Source: Achromobacter xylosoxidans (GTDB taxonomy: Bacteria; Pseudomonadota; Gammaproteobacteria; Burkholderiales; Burkholderiaceae_B). From it: a stretch of 64,000 nt of DNA. The DNA lies in the NCBI RefSeq assembly GCF_002192695.1, contig NZ_MTLG01000086.1:186001-250000 (forward strand). Reading direction: 5' to 3'. Position numbers and translations under genes: made by a program. Numbering within the stretch: position 1 is the stretch's first letter; each line of letters starts with the position of its first letter. Positions 32,516 through 39,604 of this stretch are shown here, piece by piece. The notes under the pieces were generated by a model. The model was given only the letters and a program-made list of their open reading frames with translations. It ran no database searches and was not told where the DNA came from.

Positions 32516-33346
32516 ATGAACTACTACAGCCACAACATCGGCGACTACGCCCAGGCCACGGCGCACCTGAGCCTGGTCGAGGACGCCATCTATAGCCGCC
32601 TGCTGCGCCGGTATTACGCCGAAGAGCAGCCCATCGTCGACAACCTGCAGCAGGTATTCCGGTGGGTCGGAGCCCGTACCGAGGACGAAAGAGAGGCGGC
32701 CGCGCAGGTGCTGTCCGAGTTCTTCGTCCTGCGCGACGGCCATTGGCACAACAAGCGCGCGGATGTGGAGATTGCCGCGTATCACGTCAAGGCCGAGACC
32801 GCCAAGGCCAACGGCAGGCGAGGCGGCCGGCCCAGGCAGGGCGACCGCAGTCCGGAACAACCCAATGGGTTTCCCATGGGTTGCGACGAGAAACCTGGCC
32901 ATGGCCCGGCAGAAGCCGGATCGGAAGCTAACCAAGAACCAGGAACCAAGAACCAGGAACCAAAAGAACACATCCCCCGCAAGCGGGGGAGCGGATTCGA
33001 CGCCGCCGTGATCGAACTGCCGGACTGGCTGGACCGCGAGGACTGGGGCAGTTGGATTGCCGACCGCAAGGCCCGCAAAAAGCCGGTGACGCAGGAGGGC
33101 GCCCGGCGTCAGCTGCAGCAGCTTGCCGCCTATCTGGCCGCGGGACATCCGCCAGGCGCCGTGATCGCTCACAGCATCGCGGGCGGGTATCAGGGCCTCT
33201 TCCCTCCGCGGATACCGGCTTCAGGCGGTTCGGCGGCAGGCAGGGCGCAACGCCTGGCGGACTGGACCGAGGAACTGCGAGAGGTATTGGCCGACGACGG
33301 CAGGCCGCGCGAGCGGTTCATGGGGACGATCGATGCAACCCGCTGA
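32516..33346 (+). CDS. DUF1376 phage replication protein, paralogue of the 1280 gene
   Basis: A 276-residue protein almost identical in its first 85 residues to the first prophage's initiator (MNYYSHNIGDYAQAT), with a different linker and C-terminus. The linker codons contain 7-bp AACCARG tandem units. A five-codon open frame (ATG 32502) with a GGCGGGG ribosome-binding sequence ends in a TGA overlapping this ATG, so initiation may be coupled. It is the first gene after the operator; a cro-like gene is missing. Confidence 0.8.
   Translation: MNYYSHNIGDYAQATAHLSLVEDAIYSRLLRRYYAEEQPIVDNLQQVFRWVGARTEDEREAAAQVLSEFFVLRDGHWHNKRADVEIAAYHVKAETAKANGRRGGRPRQGDRSPEQPNGFPMGCDEKPGHGPAEAGSEANQEPGTKNQEPKEHIPRKRGSGFDAAVIELPDWLDREDWGSWIADRKARKKPVTQEGARRQLQQLAAYLAAGHPPGAVIAHSIAGGYQGLFPPRIPASGGSAAGRAQRLADWTEELREVLADDGRPRERFMGTIDATR
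32858..32966 (+). repeat. Candidate replication origin repeats in the second initiator gene
   Basis: An inverted pair CAACCCA/TGGGTTG (32858-32864 and 32877-32883) is followed by five 7-bp units of the type ACCARGA at 32931-32966. Motif content matches the AACCCA/AACCA repeats in the paralogous gene at 1600-1735 although the encoded linkers differ. An origin function is inferred from lambda-like organisation. Confidence 0.4.
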
Positions 33347-34076
33347 CATCCCGCCCGCCACCTTGGGAGCGCTGGTGGTGAATGAAATGCTGCTGATGTA
33401 CGGAGCCAAGTTCGCGCAGCAATGGCAGGGCCTGACCGCTCGCGAGTTGAAGGATTCATGGAACCAGAAGCTGGCGGGCCTGGATGAAATGCAGGTACGC
33501 CGCGGCCTGGTCGCTTGTCTCACCCAGGAGTGGCCGCCAACGCTGCCGCAGTTCATCAAATTGTGTTGTCCGTGGATGGTTCCCGAAGTGGCGTATCACG
33601 AGGCAGTGCGCGGCTTGTCCGCCCGCAGGCGCGGAGAGCTCGGCATCTGGTCGCATCCGGCGGTGTACTGGGCCGCGGTAGGCGTCAGCACGGTGGATCT
33701 GCTGGGCTGCACATATGGCGCGATCAAGGCGCGCTGGGAGAAGACCCTGAACGAGGAACTGGCGAAGGGCGCTTGGGCGGATATCCCGCTGCCTCGCGTG
33801 GCGTTGCCGGCGCCTGGCCAGACGCTGGCGACGCGCGCCGAGGCCGAGGCGGCGCTCAGGAAAATGGGCGCGCAGAAAGTGTTGAGGGACCGCGGGCGTC
33901 CACATCGGAGCTGGATTGAAAAGTGGGAGGCGCGCATCGCGCATGGCGATCACCCGAGCAAGGGGATCGCCGACATGCTCAGGCGCGCCAAGGGTGATGG
34001 CGGGGACGCGCAAGGCAGTCGCCGGGGCGGCTCTGGCGGGAAGACAGGTAAACAGTGCGAGGTGGTTGATGAGTAA
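33333..34076 (+). CDS. Replication P-like protein, paralogue of the 2094 gene
   Basis: A 247-residue protein sharing WQGLTARELKDSWNQKL and WPPTLPQF blocks with the first prophage's helicase-loader candidate. The start overlaps the initiator gene by 14 bases. The C-terminal 60 residues are basic and Gly/Ser-rich and do not match the paralogue. It presumably recruits the DnaB helicase to the initiator; no ATPase motif is visible, so it would act as a P-type rather than DnaC-type loader. Confidence 0.68.
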   Translation: MQPADIPPATLGALVVNEMLLMYGAKFAQQWQGLTARELKDSWNQKLAGLDEMQVRRGLVACLTQEWPPTLPQFIKLCCPWMVPEVAYHEAVRGLSARRRGELGIWSHPAVYWAAVGVSTVDLLGCTYGAIKARWEKTLNEELAKGAWADIPLPRVALPAPGQTLATRAEAEAALRKMGAQKVLRDRGRPHRSWIEKWEARIAHGDHPSKGIADMLRRAKGDGGDAQGSRRGGSGGKTGKQCEVVDE

Positions 34077-34425
34077 ATTGACAGGCGAAGATCTGCTCTG
34101 GAACTGGGCCCGATGGACCTGGTCCGGCGCCACGGTGGGAAACATGGAGGTGTACCTCTCCGAAGAGGAGGACTACCGCCCGATCAACCATCAGCACGCC
34201 ATGGAGGTCGAGGCGATGCACGCCGCGCTGCCCTGGCACGAGCGGATGATCATCATCGCCGAATACCCGCAGAAGAACGTGATGTTCGGCCAGCTGGACG
34301 GCCGCGCGCGCCGCGCGCAGGCGCTGGACTGGATAGCCGATACGACAGGCGTGGCCCTGAGCGAAACCGAATACAAACTCTACCTGGGCCTCTTTCGCGG
34401 CCTGGTGGAAAGGAGGCTGGCGTGA
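34069..34425 (+). CDS. Phage regulatory-like protein, unknown
   Basis: A 118-residue protein starting MSKLTGEDLLWNWARWTWSG, at the position where lambdoid phages carry ninX/Q-type genes. The C-terminal half (MHAALPWHERMIIIAEYP, then RAQALDWIADTTGVALSETEYKLYL) looks like a sigma-4-like or HTH helical domain. ATG 34069 overlaps the previous stop; an in-frame longer reading lies inside the upstream gene. A Q- or antitermination-like role is only suggested by place and fold pattern. Confidence 0.5.
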   Translation: MSKLTGEDLLWNWARWTWSGATVGNMEVYLSEEEDYRPINHQHAMEVEAMHAALPWHERMIIIAEYPQKNVMFGQLDGRARRAQALDWIADTTGVALSETEYKLYLGLFRGLVERRLA

Positions 34426-34682
34426 AGTACGCGCACGAAGTGATGGATCTGATGGCCTGCTATCCCGGCCGCTCATTCCGTTTGATGGAGCTGGTGCGTC
34501 ATGTGTCGCGCGGCCGGTCTTTGTCTGTTCCTGAAAAGACGCGCCTGCAAAGAGGCATCCAGCGGGCCATGGACGCGCTGCAGGATACCGGCAGCGTGCT
34601 GATCCAAGAACCGGAAACCGGCGGGCATGGGCGCACCTATGCATGGCGTGTGACGGTTCCGTCACAAGACCGCGCCCCATAG
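34422..34682 (+). CDS. Small phage protein before the late leader
   Basis: An 86-residue protein starting at GTG 34422 with a strong AGGAGG sequence 9 bases before it; the GTG overlaps the preceding TGA. It has two helices with basic residues (VRHVSRGRSLSVPEKTRLQRG) and may be a winged helix. Its last 12 codons belong to the 179-bp tandem duplication that follows, so the same C-terminal peptide is repeated downstream without a gene body. Confidence 0.6.
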   Translation: MKYAHEVMDLMACYPGRSFRLMELVRHVSRGRSLSVPEKTRLQRGIQRAMDALQDTGSVLIQEPETGGHGRTYAWRVTVPSQDRAP

Positions 34683-34733
34683 GTCACGCAATCGGTCACA
34701 ATGGGTCCGGGGCATTGCGCCCCTAGCAAATGC

Positions 34734-34765
34734 AAAAGCCCCGGCCACGTGCCGGGGCTTTTTGT
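34734..34765 (+). terminator. Terminator in repeat unit 1
   Basis: A 12-bp perfect stem (34734-34745 with 34751-34762) with a 5-base loop and T5. Among the strongest in the window. Confidence 0.85.
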
Positions 34766-34912
34766 TTTTCGGCGCATGGCTGCGGTTTTTGCCTCCATGC
34801 AGGGAACGAACTTCCTCATGCATGGCGTGTGACGGTTCCGTCACAAGACCCCGTCCTAGGGGTCACGCAATCGGTCACAATGGGCCCGGGGCATTGCGCC
34901 CCTAGCAAACGC

Positions 34913-34940
34913 AGCCCCAGCCATGTGCCGGGGCTTTTTG
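34913..34940 (+). terminator. Terminator in repeat unit 2
   Basis: A 9-bp stem with one A.C mismatch (34913-34921 with 34927-34935), followed by T5. It is the diverged partner of the unit 1 terminator. Confidence 0.75.
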
Positions 34941-34991
34941 CATTTTTGGCGCGCTGCTTAGGCGGGTTTTTTTCGTCTATAGGGAACACGA

Positions 34992-35300
34992 TTGAACATC
35001 CAAGACTTCGACGCCTTCGCGGCAAAGCTGGCCGGCGTCATTGGTGCCATGGTTTCTATGCGCTTTCTGCAGGGATCGCCGACGGCAAAGCTCGGCATGG
35101 CTGCCACGGGCACCATCCTGGCCTATTACGGTTCGCCGTGGCTGTCCGACTTCCTCGGCATTCCCGAGGGCCTGTCAAGCTTTCTGTGCGGGTACCTCGG
35201 CATGGCTGTGATGTCACGCATGTGGCAAGCCGTTCAGGAAGCGCCGATTGGCGCGCTTTGGCAGGCATTGCTGGACCGCGTAAGCGGCAAAGGGGCGTGA
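34992..35300 (+). CDS. Holin-like membrane protein, copy 1
   Basis: A 102-residue protein starting at TTG 34992 (NIQDFDAFAAKLAGVIGAMVS) with AGGGAA upstream. Three hydrophobic segments (about 14-30, 36-52 and 60-76) precede an amphipathic end ending in RVSGKGA. It matches copy 2 at 39193 almost throughout, including the TTG start. That two copies keep the same unusual start supports it. Holin function comes from topology and from lysis neighbours in copy 2. Confidence 0.7.
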   Translation: MNIQDFDAFAAKLAGVIGAMVSMRFLQGSPTAKLGMAATGTILAYYGSPWLSDFLGIPEGLSSFLCGYLGMAVMSRMWQAVQEAPIGALWQALLDRVSGKGA

Positions 35301-35301
35301 C

Positions 35302-35622
35302 GTGGACAGCACCATCATTCTCACTTTGTGGGCAGTGCTGGCGTTCGTCTGCTGGCTGATCGTGGCCGGGGGCGCAGCGCTGGCCGCCCTTGCTCGCGGC
35401 ATCAAGGACACAACGCCGGAGCGGATCGGTCTGTCCGCCGTCTGCCTGACCGCAACCGGCGCGGCGAGTCTGCCGTACCTGCGCGGGGCAAATCGTCTTG
35501 CGGCAGCGCTCATAGCACGTCGCCCAGAAATCGCACCACAGCTTGCAGAGCGCATATCCGGCGTCTTGCTTGCAGCGGGCGTCGTGGCCGCTCCAGCCTT
35601 GAATCAACTCTTTCAGCCATGA
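35302..35622 (+). CDS. Second small membrane protein of the lysis cassette, copy 1
   Basis: A 106-residue protein from GTG 35302 (MDSTIILTLWAVLAFVCWLIV) with a strong first transmembrane helix and a weaker hydrophobic C-terminal helix. The counterpart in copy 2 (39503) is cut to 33 residues. It may be an antiholin or an endolysin-associated membrane factor; the role is inferred from position. It ends near the start of an antisense open frame. Confidence 0.6.
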   Translation: MDSTIILTLWAVLAFVCWLIVAGGAALAALARGIKDTTPERIGLSAVCLTATGAASLPYLRGANRLAAALIARRPEIAPQLAERISGVLLAAGVVAAPALNQLFQP

Positions 35623-35696
35623 GATCACCCAAGGCAGTACTCCGATAATCGCGCCGCCGATAAGAACGCGCCAAAACTGTTCATCATTCATTCATG

Positions 35697-35723
35697 TGCC
35701 CCGCCCCGTGCGGGGCATTTTTA
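35697..35723 (+). terminator. Terminator before the tailspike gene
   Basis: An 8-bp stem (35697-35704 with 35710-35717) with a 5-base loop and T5. It ends the copy 1 holin transcript 14 bases before the tailspike start. Confidence 0.75.
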
Positions 35724-35736
35724 TTGAGGCTAAGAA

Positions 35737-37851
35737 ATGACCGTTGCATCCTACATACTGCCCCGCTTCAAGGCCATTGATGATTTTGGCCACCCTATGG
35801 TGGAAGCCAAGCTTTACACCTATCAGAAAAAAACCACTACGCCGGCAGCGACATATCAAGATGCGCAGCAGTCGGCGGCCAATACCAACCCCATAGTCCT
35901 GAACGCCTCGGGTGAGGCGATCATCTACCTGCTTTCCAACCAGGTCTATACGTTCGTTCTGAAGGATGCGAACGACGTTTCGGTGTGGTCACAGGATGAT
36001 GTGACTGGGGCGGCGTCCTCTCAGGACCTGCAAAACACGGATTCGGCTATCCGGGCCGATCTAGCGAATGCGAATGACGCGTCGAAAGGCGCCAACATGA
36101 TCGGATTTAAGCAGCGTGGCACTGGCACGGTGCCGCGCACCGTACAAAGCAAGCTAGAAGAGCGACTTACGCCTCAGGATTTCGGCGCTGTTGGGGATGG
36201 AGTCGCCGATGACACGCTACCAATGAAGGCGTTTGCCGCAGCAGAGTCCCGGCGTAAGTACATTCCGGGGGGCTCGTACAAGATCACCCAAATGTTGGCA
36301 TTCAAACCCGGCGACATTGTGGAGGGTGATGGCGCGCGCTCAATCATCGACGCTTCCGCGGCCACATCTTGGCCTGATGCCAGCGTGATTAGCGTATCCG
36401 GAGCCCTTACACAGGTGTCGAACCTTTCCGCCAACGCGACCATCGGCAATGACACGCTTTCTCTGGCATCTGTTTCCGGCGTGGCGAAAGGCAATGCCCT
36501 GGTTATCTACAACCCCACGGATTTTTCTTGGTCGGGCTGGCGCGCTCAATACCGTGCTGGGGAATTCGTGCGAGTGAATAGCATCAGCGGCACGACGGTG
36601 CGGTTGATGAACTCACTTTATGACAGCTATGCGCTGGGGGCAGTGAACCTGTACCGCCTAGACGGCGCGGCCACTGTGTTTTCGGACTTCACCGTGCTGG
36701 CACCTGCCCTGGAGATTGTGGGCGTTGCGATGCGTATGATCGACCGCCCAGTTATGCGCAACGTATGGTGTACGGGTGCGCTGGGGGCATCCCTAGAGTT
36801 TGAGCGCTGCATGGATTTTCAATTCTTTGGTTCGGCATTCCAAAGTCAGCCAGCTACGAACGACGAATACGGGCTGTCCATCGCGAACAGCCATGGTGGT
36901 GTTGTGGTTGGGGCATCACTCAATGCCGGACGGCATGGTTTGACAGGCGGCGGCTATGACGTGGTGGGTGGTGTTAGCAGCCGGGATGTCACGGTGCAGG
37001 TAGCCCAAACGGGCAACTATGCTGGAACAGCATCTCAGGATCTTCACGGGAATACGGAAGATTTCAGATTCTTCGGGGGAACGTTCCAAAATGGTTCAGC
37101 CCTAGGCGGCCAAAATCATAAGTTCGTAGGTGTCCGGTTCAACGGTAAGCAAAATGGCAACGGCATAGCCGTTTACGCAGCGGAACTGCGGGGAGGTTCG
37201 TTCGAATTCACTTCATGTGCTTTCGAATCCATTACCAACCCCAACGCTTCGGGTTTCGGGATTGTCGATTTCGGCAATCTATCTTCTGCAACACGCGCGC
37301 CCTGCAAATTTGTGTTGCGAGGGTGTAGCTTTAAGGCCCCCGCTTCGACGGCATATGCGGTTTCTCTGGTCATAACCGGTACCACTCATCAACCCTCCAT
37401 TATTGTGGAGGGGAGTGATCTTGATGCATCTGGGTTGACGCAGTTCTTGCGCATCAGCCGTACTTCGGGTGTGGGCACCGTTTCGCGTGTAGCTATCCCC
37501 AGTGTCTACAACCTGGCCACAGGCGCTTCGTATGTCGAGAATGTTGGGCCCGGCGTCACGGTATCCAGATATACGCTGCCGCGACAATCTGGTGTTGCCA
37601 GCGTGCCTGGGGTGACGAGTAGCAACAACGCCAGCGCATCCGTAGTGTTCAACCATGCTTACCCGGTTTTTCCGACAGTCATCACTTTCAAAGCGAATGG
37701 CACGACGCTAGGAGGGGTCGCGTTTATCCCCGATGTTCAAGGGGTGTCAGCCACTGCTGTGACTGTCAATGCGACGACGGCCAGCGGAGAAAATTACCCA
37801 AATACCACTGCCGGGAACATCGGTTGGGAAGCTCTCATTGATCAAAACTAG
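35737..37851 (+). CDS. Tailspike / tail fibre protein with beta-helix domain
   Basis: A 704-residue protein. The N-terminal 120 residues (MTVASYILPRFKAIDDFGHP) form a particle-binding-like domain; a linker follows. DFGAVGDGVADDT at 148-160 opens a pectate-lyase-3-like right-handed beta-helix, common in polysaccharide-depolymerising tailspikes. The C-terminal 150 residues are Gly/Ser/Thr-rich and beta-structured, likely trimerisation. It is isolated here: no head or tail genes accompany it, so it cannot be assembled by this element alone. GC is lower than the rest of the prophage. Confidence 0.78.
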   Translation: MTVASYILPRFKAIDDFGHPMVEAKLYTYQKKTTTPAATYQDAQQSAANTNPIVLNASGEAIIYLLSNQVYTFVLKDANDVSVWSQDDVTGAASSQDLQNTDSAIRADLANANDASKGANMIGFKQRGTGTVPRTVQSKLEERLTPQDFGAVGDGVADDTLPMKAFAAAESRRKYIPGGSYKITQMLAFKPGDIVEGDGARSIIDASAATSWPDASVISVSGALTQVSNLSANATIGNDTLSLASVSGVAKGNALVIYNPTDFSWSGWRAQYRAGEFVRVNSISGTTVRLMNSLYDSYALGAVNLYRLDGAATVFSDFTVLAPALEIVGVAMRMIDRPVMRNVWCTGALGASLEFERCMDFQFFGSAFQSQPATNDEYGLSIANSHGGVVVGASLNAGRHGLTGGGYDVVGGVSSRDVTVQVAQTGNYAGTASQDLHGNTEDFRFFGGTFQNGSALGGQNHKFVGVRFNGKQNGNGIAVYAAELRGGSFEFTSCAFESITNPNASGFGIVDFGNLSSATRAPCKFVLRGCSFKAPASTAYAVSLVITGTTHQPSIIVEGSDLDASGLTQFLRISRTSGVGTVSRVAIPSVYNLATGASYVENVGPGVTVSRYTLPRQSGVASVPGVTSSNNASASVVFNHAYPVFPTVITFKANGTTLGGVAFIPDVQGVSATAVTVNATTASGENYPNTTAGNIGWEALIDQN

Positions 37852-37865
37852 ACTTGGGGGAGCCC

Positions 37866-38157
37866 ATGGCTGACCCGAATCTCACCGCTTTTGTGAAATC
37901 CACCCATGCACGCCTCGTCATGTTTGAGGACCGTATGGAAAAGATCAAGCGCGACATGCAGACAAACACCGTAGCCACCGCTCAGAACACCGATTCGATA
38001 GAACAGATTCGGCAGAACACTCAGGACATCGTGGACACCTTCCCGGCGTTGGCCGGGGGGCTTCAAGGTATTGCAGGGGCTGGGAAAGCTGGTGCGTCCT
38101 ATCGGGTATATCGCGGCGGCAATTGCGGCTACGTTGGCAGCGATGGCCGCAGTTTAG
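37866..38157 (+). pseudogene. Frameshifted holin-like gene
   Basis: From ATG 37866 the frame reads MADPNLTAFVKSTHARLVMF, then a helical stretch, up to a G6 run at 38055-38060. In the zero frame it fuses into nonsense and then the endolysin. One G fewer would give ALAGGFKVLQGLGKLVRPIG, followed by an Ala-rich transmembrane helix and a TAG at 38155. That is the normal shape of a soluble-helix plus one-TM holin. So either a single-base insertion broke the gene, or the base count is an error, or expression needs slippage. Confidence 0.65.
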
Positions 38158-38168
38158 GGATTCTGGAA

Positions 38169-38663
38169 ATGATTCCTCAAAGCCTAAAACAGAAAATCCT
38201 GGCTGCTGCGGTTGGTGGTCCGCTAGTGATCGCTGGAGTGCTGGTGGCGCACTTCGAACCAGGCAAAGTTCGTGGCAAGCTCTACATCGACCCGGTTGGC
38301 GTACTCACTGTATGTGACGGACATACCGACCCCGATATCGATCCGAAGCGGCTATACACCGACGCCGTATGCGATGCATGGCGGGACTCTGACCTAGCTA
38401 TCGCCGACCGTGCCGTGCGGCGCCTGATCACGGCGCCGCTCAACGACTGGCAGCGTGCGGCGCACATCGACTTCACCTACAACCTGGGCGCGGGCAATCT
38501 TGGGCAGTCCACAATGCGGCGCAAGTTCAACGCGGGCGATTATGCCGGCGGCTGTGCTGAGTTCGAACGTTGGGTCAAGGGACGGCAGGGCGGTGTGCTG
38601 GTGACGCTGCCCGGTTTGGTCTCGCGCAGGGAGGTGGATAAGTGGGTCTGCCTGCAATCCTGA
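38169..38663 (+). CDS. SAR endolysin, GH24 muramidase
   Basis: A 164-residue lysozyme starting at ATG 38169, right after the broken holin. Residues 8-26 form a signal-anchor (KILAAAVGGPLVIAGVLVA). The GH24 triad E30, D41 and T47 lies in HFEPG, YIDPVG and LTVCDGHTD. Its sequence differs clearly from the lysozyme of the first prophage, so they are not recent duplicates. The long open frame joining it to the upstream gene is an artefact of the G6 frameshift. The truncated Rz gene overlaps its end. Confidence 0.85.
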   Translation: MIPQSLKQKILAAAVGGPLVIAGVLVAHFEPGKVRGKLYIDPVGVLTVCDGHTDPDIDPKRLYTDAVCDAWRDSDLAIADRAVRRLITAPLNDWQRAAHIDFTYNLGAGNLGQSTMRRKFNAGDYAGGCAEFERWVKGRQGGVLVTLPGLVSRREVDKWVCLQS

Positions 38664-38758
38664 TCGGCCGGAAGGGCTATGCCGCCGCGGCCGCGCTGGG
38701 CGTGCAGCTGGTGACGGGCATCGCGCTGGAGCGGCATTTGTATGGCGTGCGCCAGTGA
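38642..38758 (+). pseudogene. Truncated Rz spanin
   Basis: From GTG 38642 the frame gives 38 residues (MGLPAILIGRKGYAAAAALG, then LERHLYGVRQ). It matches the N-terminal membrane part of Rz from the first prophage (ALIGWKGYAAAG) but ends before the coiled coil. An internal deletion seems to have joined it to the Rz1 tail, leaving a non-functional inner spanin. Confidence 0.65.
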
Positions 38759-38948
38759 GCTGTGCCCGCCGATCCCCCGCGTTGATTCGACCTCCTGGGA
38801 CGATCTAGCGAAGGTGCATGCGGCGCTGGCGTTCCAGTACGCCGAATGCGCTGCCCGGCACCAGCTCGACTACCGTGCCTCGCTCCGTGATGTCCCGTTG
38901 CAATCCGGATTCCCGCAGTCCATTGATTGGCCGCAGGCCCCCGTGTGA
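38742..38948 (+). pseudogene. Rz1 remnant lacking its signal and lipobox
   Basis: The frame from 38742 encodes PRVDSTSWDDLAKVHAALAF, followed by QYAECAARHQ, closely matching the C-terminus of Rz1 at 26865. The signal peptide and the acylated cysteine are gone, and beyond residue 41 the reading runs into unrelated DNA. It is the other half of the deletion that cut Rz. Confidence 0.65.
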
Positions 38949-38978
38949 CGGCAGGCGCACAACTTCGACAGGATCCCG

Positions 38979-39003
38979 AGCCCGCTTCTGCGGGCTTTTT
39001 TTG
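38979..39003 (+). terminator. Terminator after the damaged lysis cassette
   Basis: A 6-bp stem (38980-38985 with 38990-38995) with a 4-base loop, followed by eight T residues. It closes lysis cassette 1 just before the intron-like remnant. Confidence 0.8.
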
Positions 39004-39181
39004 GTGTGCCCAGCATGGGCGCACTCCTGTGGTTGCGAGTCCCGCCATGAACTGGTCACAGTGGTTGAAGTGAAGCGTAACGGCATGAAGGCGTGGCGCA
39101 ACTGAACCGCGGTATGCGGAACCGCATGTACGGTGGTTTGGGGGGGCAGAGGGGGTGACCCATCACCCTACCCAGTCCTAC
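39004..39181 (+). mobile_element. 3' remnant of a group II intron (domains V-VI)
   Basis: At 39105-39137 the sequence AACCGCGGTATGCGGAACC, followed by GCATGTACGGTGG, forms a 34-base hairpin with the AACC-type loop and bulge of group II intron domain V. A second stem (gggtga at 39153 with tcaccc at 39163) follows as domain VI, and the element ends near CCTAC at 39181. No reverse transcriptase reading frame is present, so only the 3' end survived. It sits exactly before the ribosome-binding site of holin copy 2. Confidence 0.6.
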
Positions 39182-39192
39182 GAGGAACGAGA

Positions 39193-39501
39193 TTGAACAT
39201 CCAAGATTTCGACGCCCTCGCGGCAAAGCTTGCTGGCGTGTTGGGCGCGGTGGTGTCGATGCACTACCTGCAAGGGTCGTGGCCGGCGCGGCTGGGCATG
39301 GCAGCGAGCGGCTCATTGGTCGCCTATTACGCCTCGCCGTACCTGTCGCTGCTGCTGGGCATTCCGGAGGGGTTGGCTGGATTTCTGACTGGCATGTTTG
39401 GCATGGCTATCGTTTCGCGCGGGTGGGAGGCTGTGCTGGCAGCCCCCATTGGCGCGCTATGGCAGGCCGTGATTGACCGCGTGCGCGGAAAAGGGGCATG
39501 A
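39193..39501 (+). CDS. Holin-like membrane protein, copy 2
   Basis: A 102-residue protein starting at TTG 39193 after GAGGAACGAG. It matches copy 1 (34992) in its start (NIQDFDALAAKLAGVLGAVVS) and through three hydrophobic segments to the ending RVRGKGA. Differences are spread along the length, indicating separate ancestry of the two cassettes rather than a fresh tandem duplication. It probably forms the membrane lesion for the M15 endolysin downstream. Confidence 0.7.
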   Translation: MNIQDFDALAAKLAGVLGAVVSMHYLQGSWPARLGMAASGSLVAYYASPYLSLLLGIPEGLAGFLTGMFGMAIVSRGWEAVLAAPIGALWQAVIDRVRGKGA

Positions 39502-39502
39502 C

Positions 39503-39604
39503 GTGGAAGGCTCTAACACCTTGACGCTTTGGGCGGTGCTGGCCAGATCGGTGGCTTTGCTTGTCACCGCGGCGACGGCGGAGCATCGGAGGCCCCGCCA
39601 ATGA
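39503..39604 (+). CDS. Shortened membrane protein of lysis cassette 2
   Basis: From GTG 39503 a 33-residue peptide (MEGSNTLTLWAVLARSVALL) matches the first 14 residues of the 106-residue copy 1 protein and then ends in a basic tail. The stop overlaps the ATG of the M15 endolysin. It looks truncated by an internal deletion but may be kept for translational coupling. Confidence 0.5.
   Translation: MEGSNTLTLWAVLARSVALLVTAATAEHRRPRQ

Larger units (their letters stand above)
34640..34945 (+). repeat. 179-bp tandem duplication with palindrome and terminator in each unit
   Basis: Unit 1 starts near 34640 and unit 2 near 34819, a period of 179 bases. Each contains a GTGACGG-TT-CCGTCAC palindrome, paired GGTCAC motifs, a GGGGC-ATTGC-GCCCC hairpin and a strong terminator. 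No full gene lies in the 309 bases between the 34422 gene and the holin. The structure resembles a late promoter leader with a Q-responsive terminator (lambda 6S RNA region), duplicated once. That role is inferred. Confidence 0.6.

Noticed and set aside
32931..32966. CRISPR array in the 7-bp repeats
   Set aside because: Units are far too short, contiguous and without spacers; they lie inside a coding frame.
35737..37851. Diversity-generating retroelement, as in Bordetella phage BPP-1
   Set aside because: No reverse transcriptase frame, no template repeat and no C-type lectin fold at the end of the fibre genes could be seen.
37854..38663. One 269-residue protein covering holin and endolysin
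   Set aside because: The joint reading exists only because of the G6 run; the Ala-rich transmembrane helix and stop in the other frame show two separate genes.
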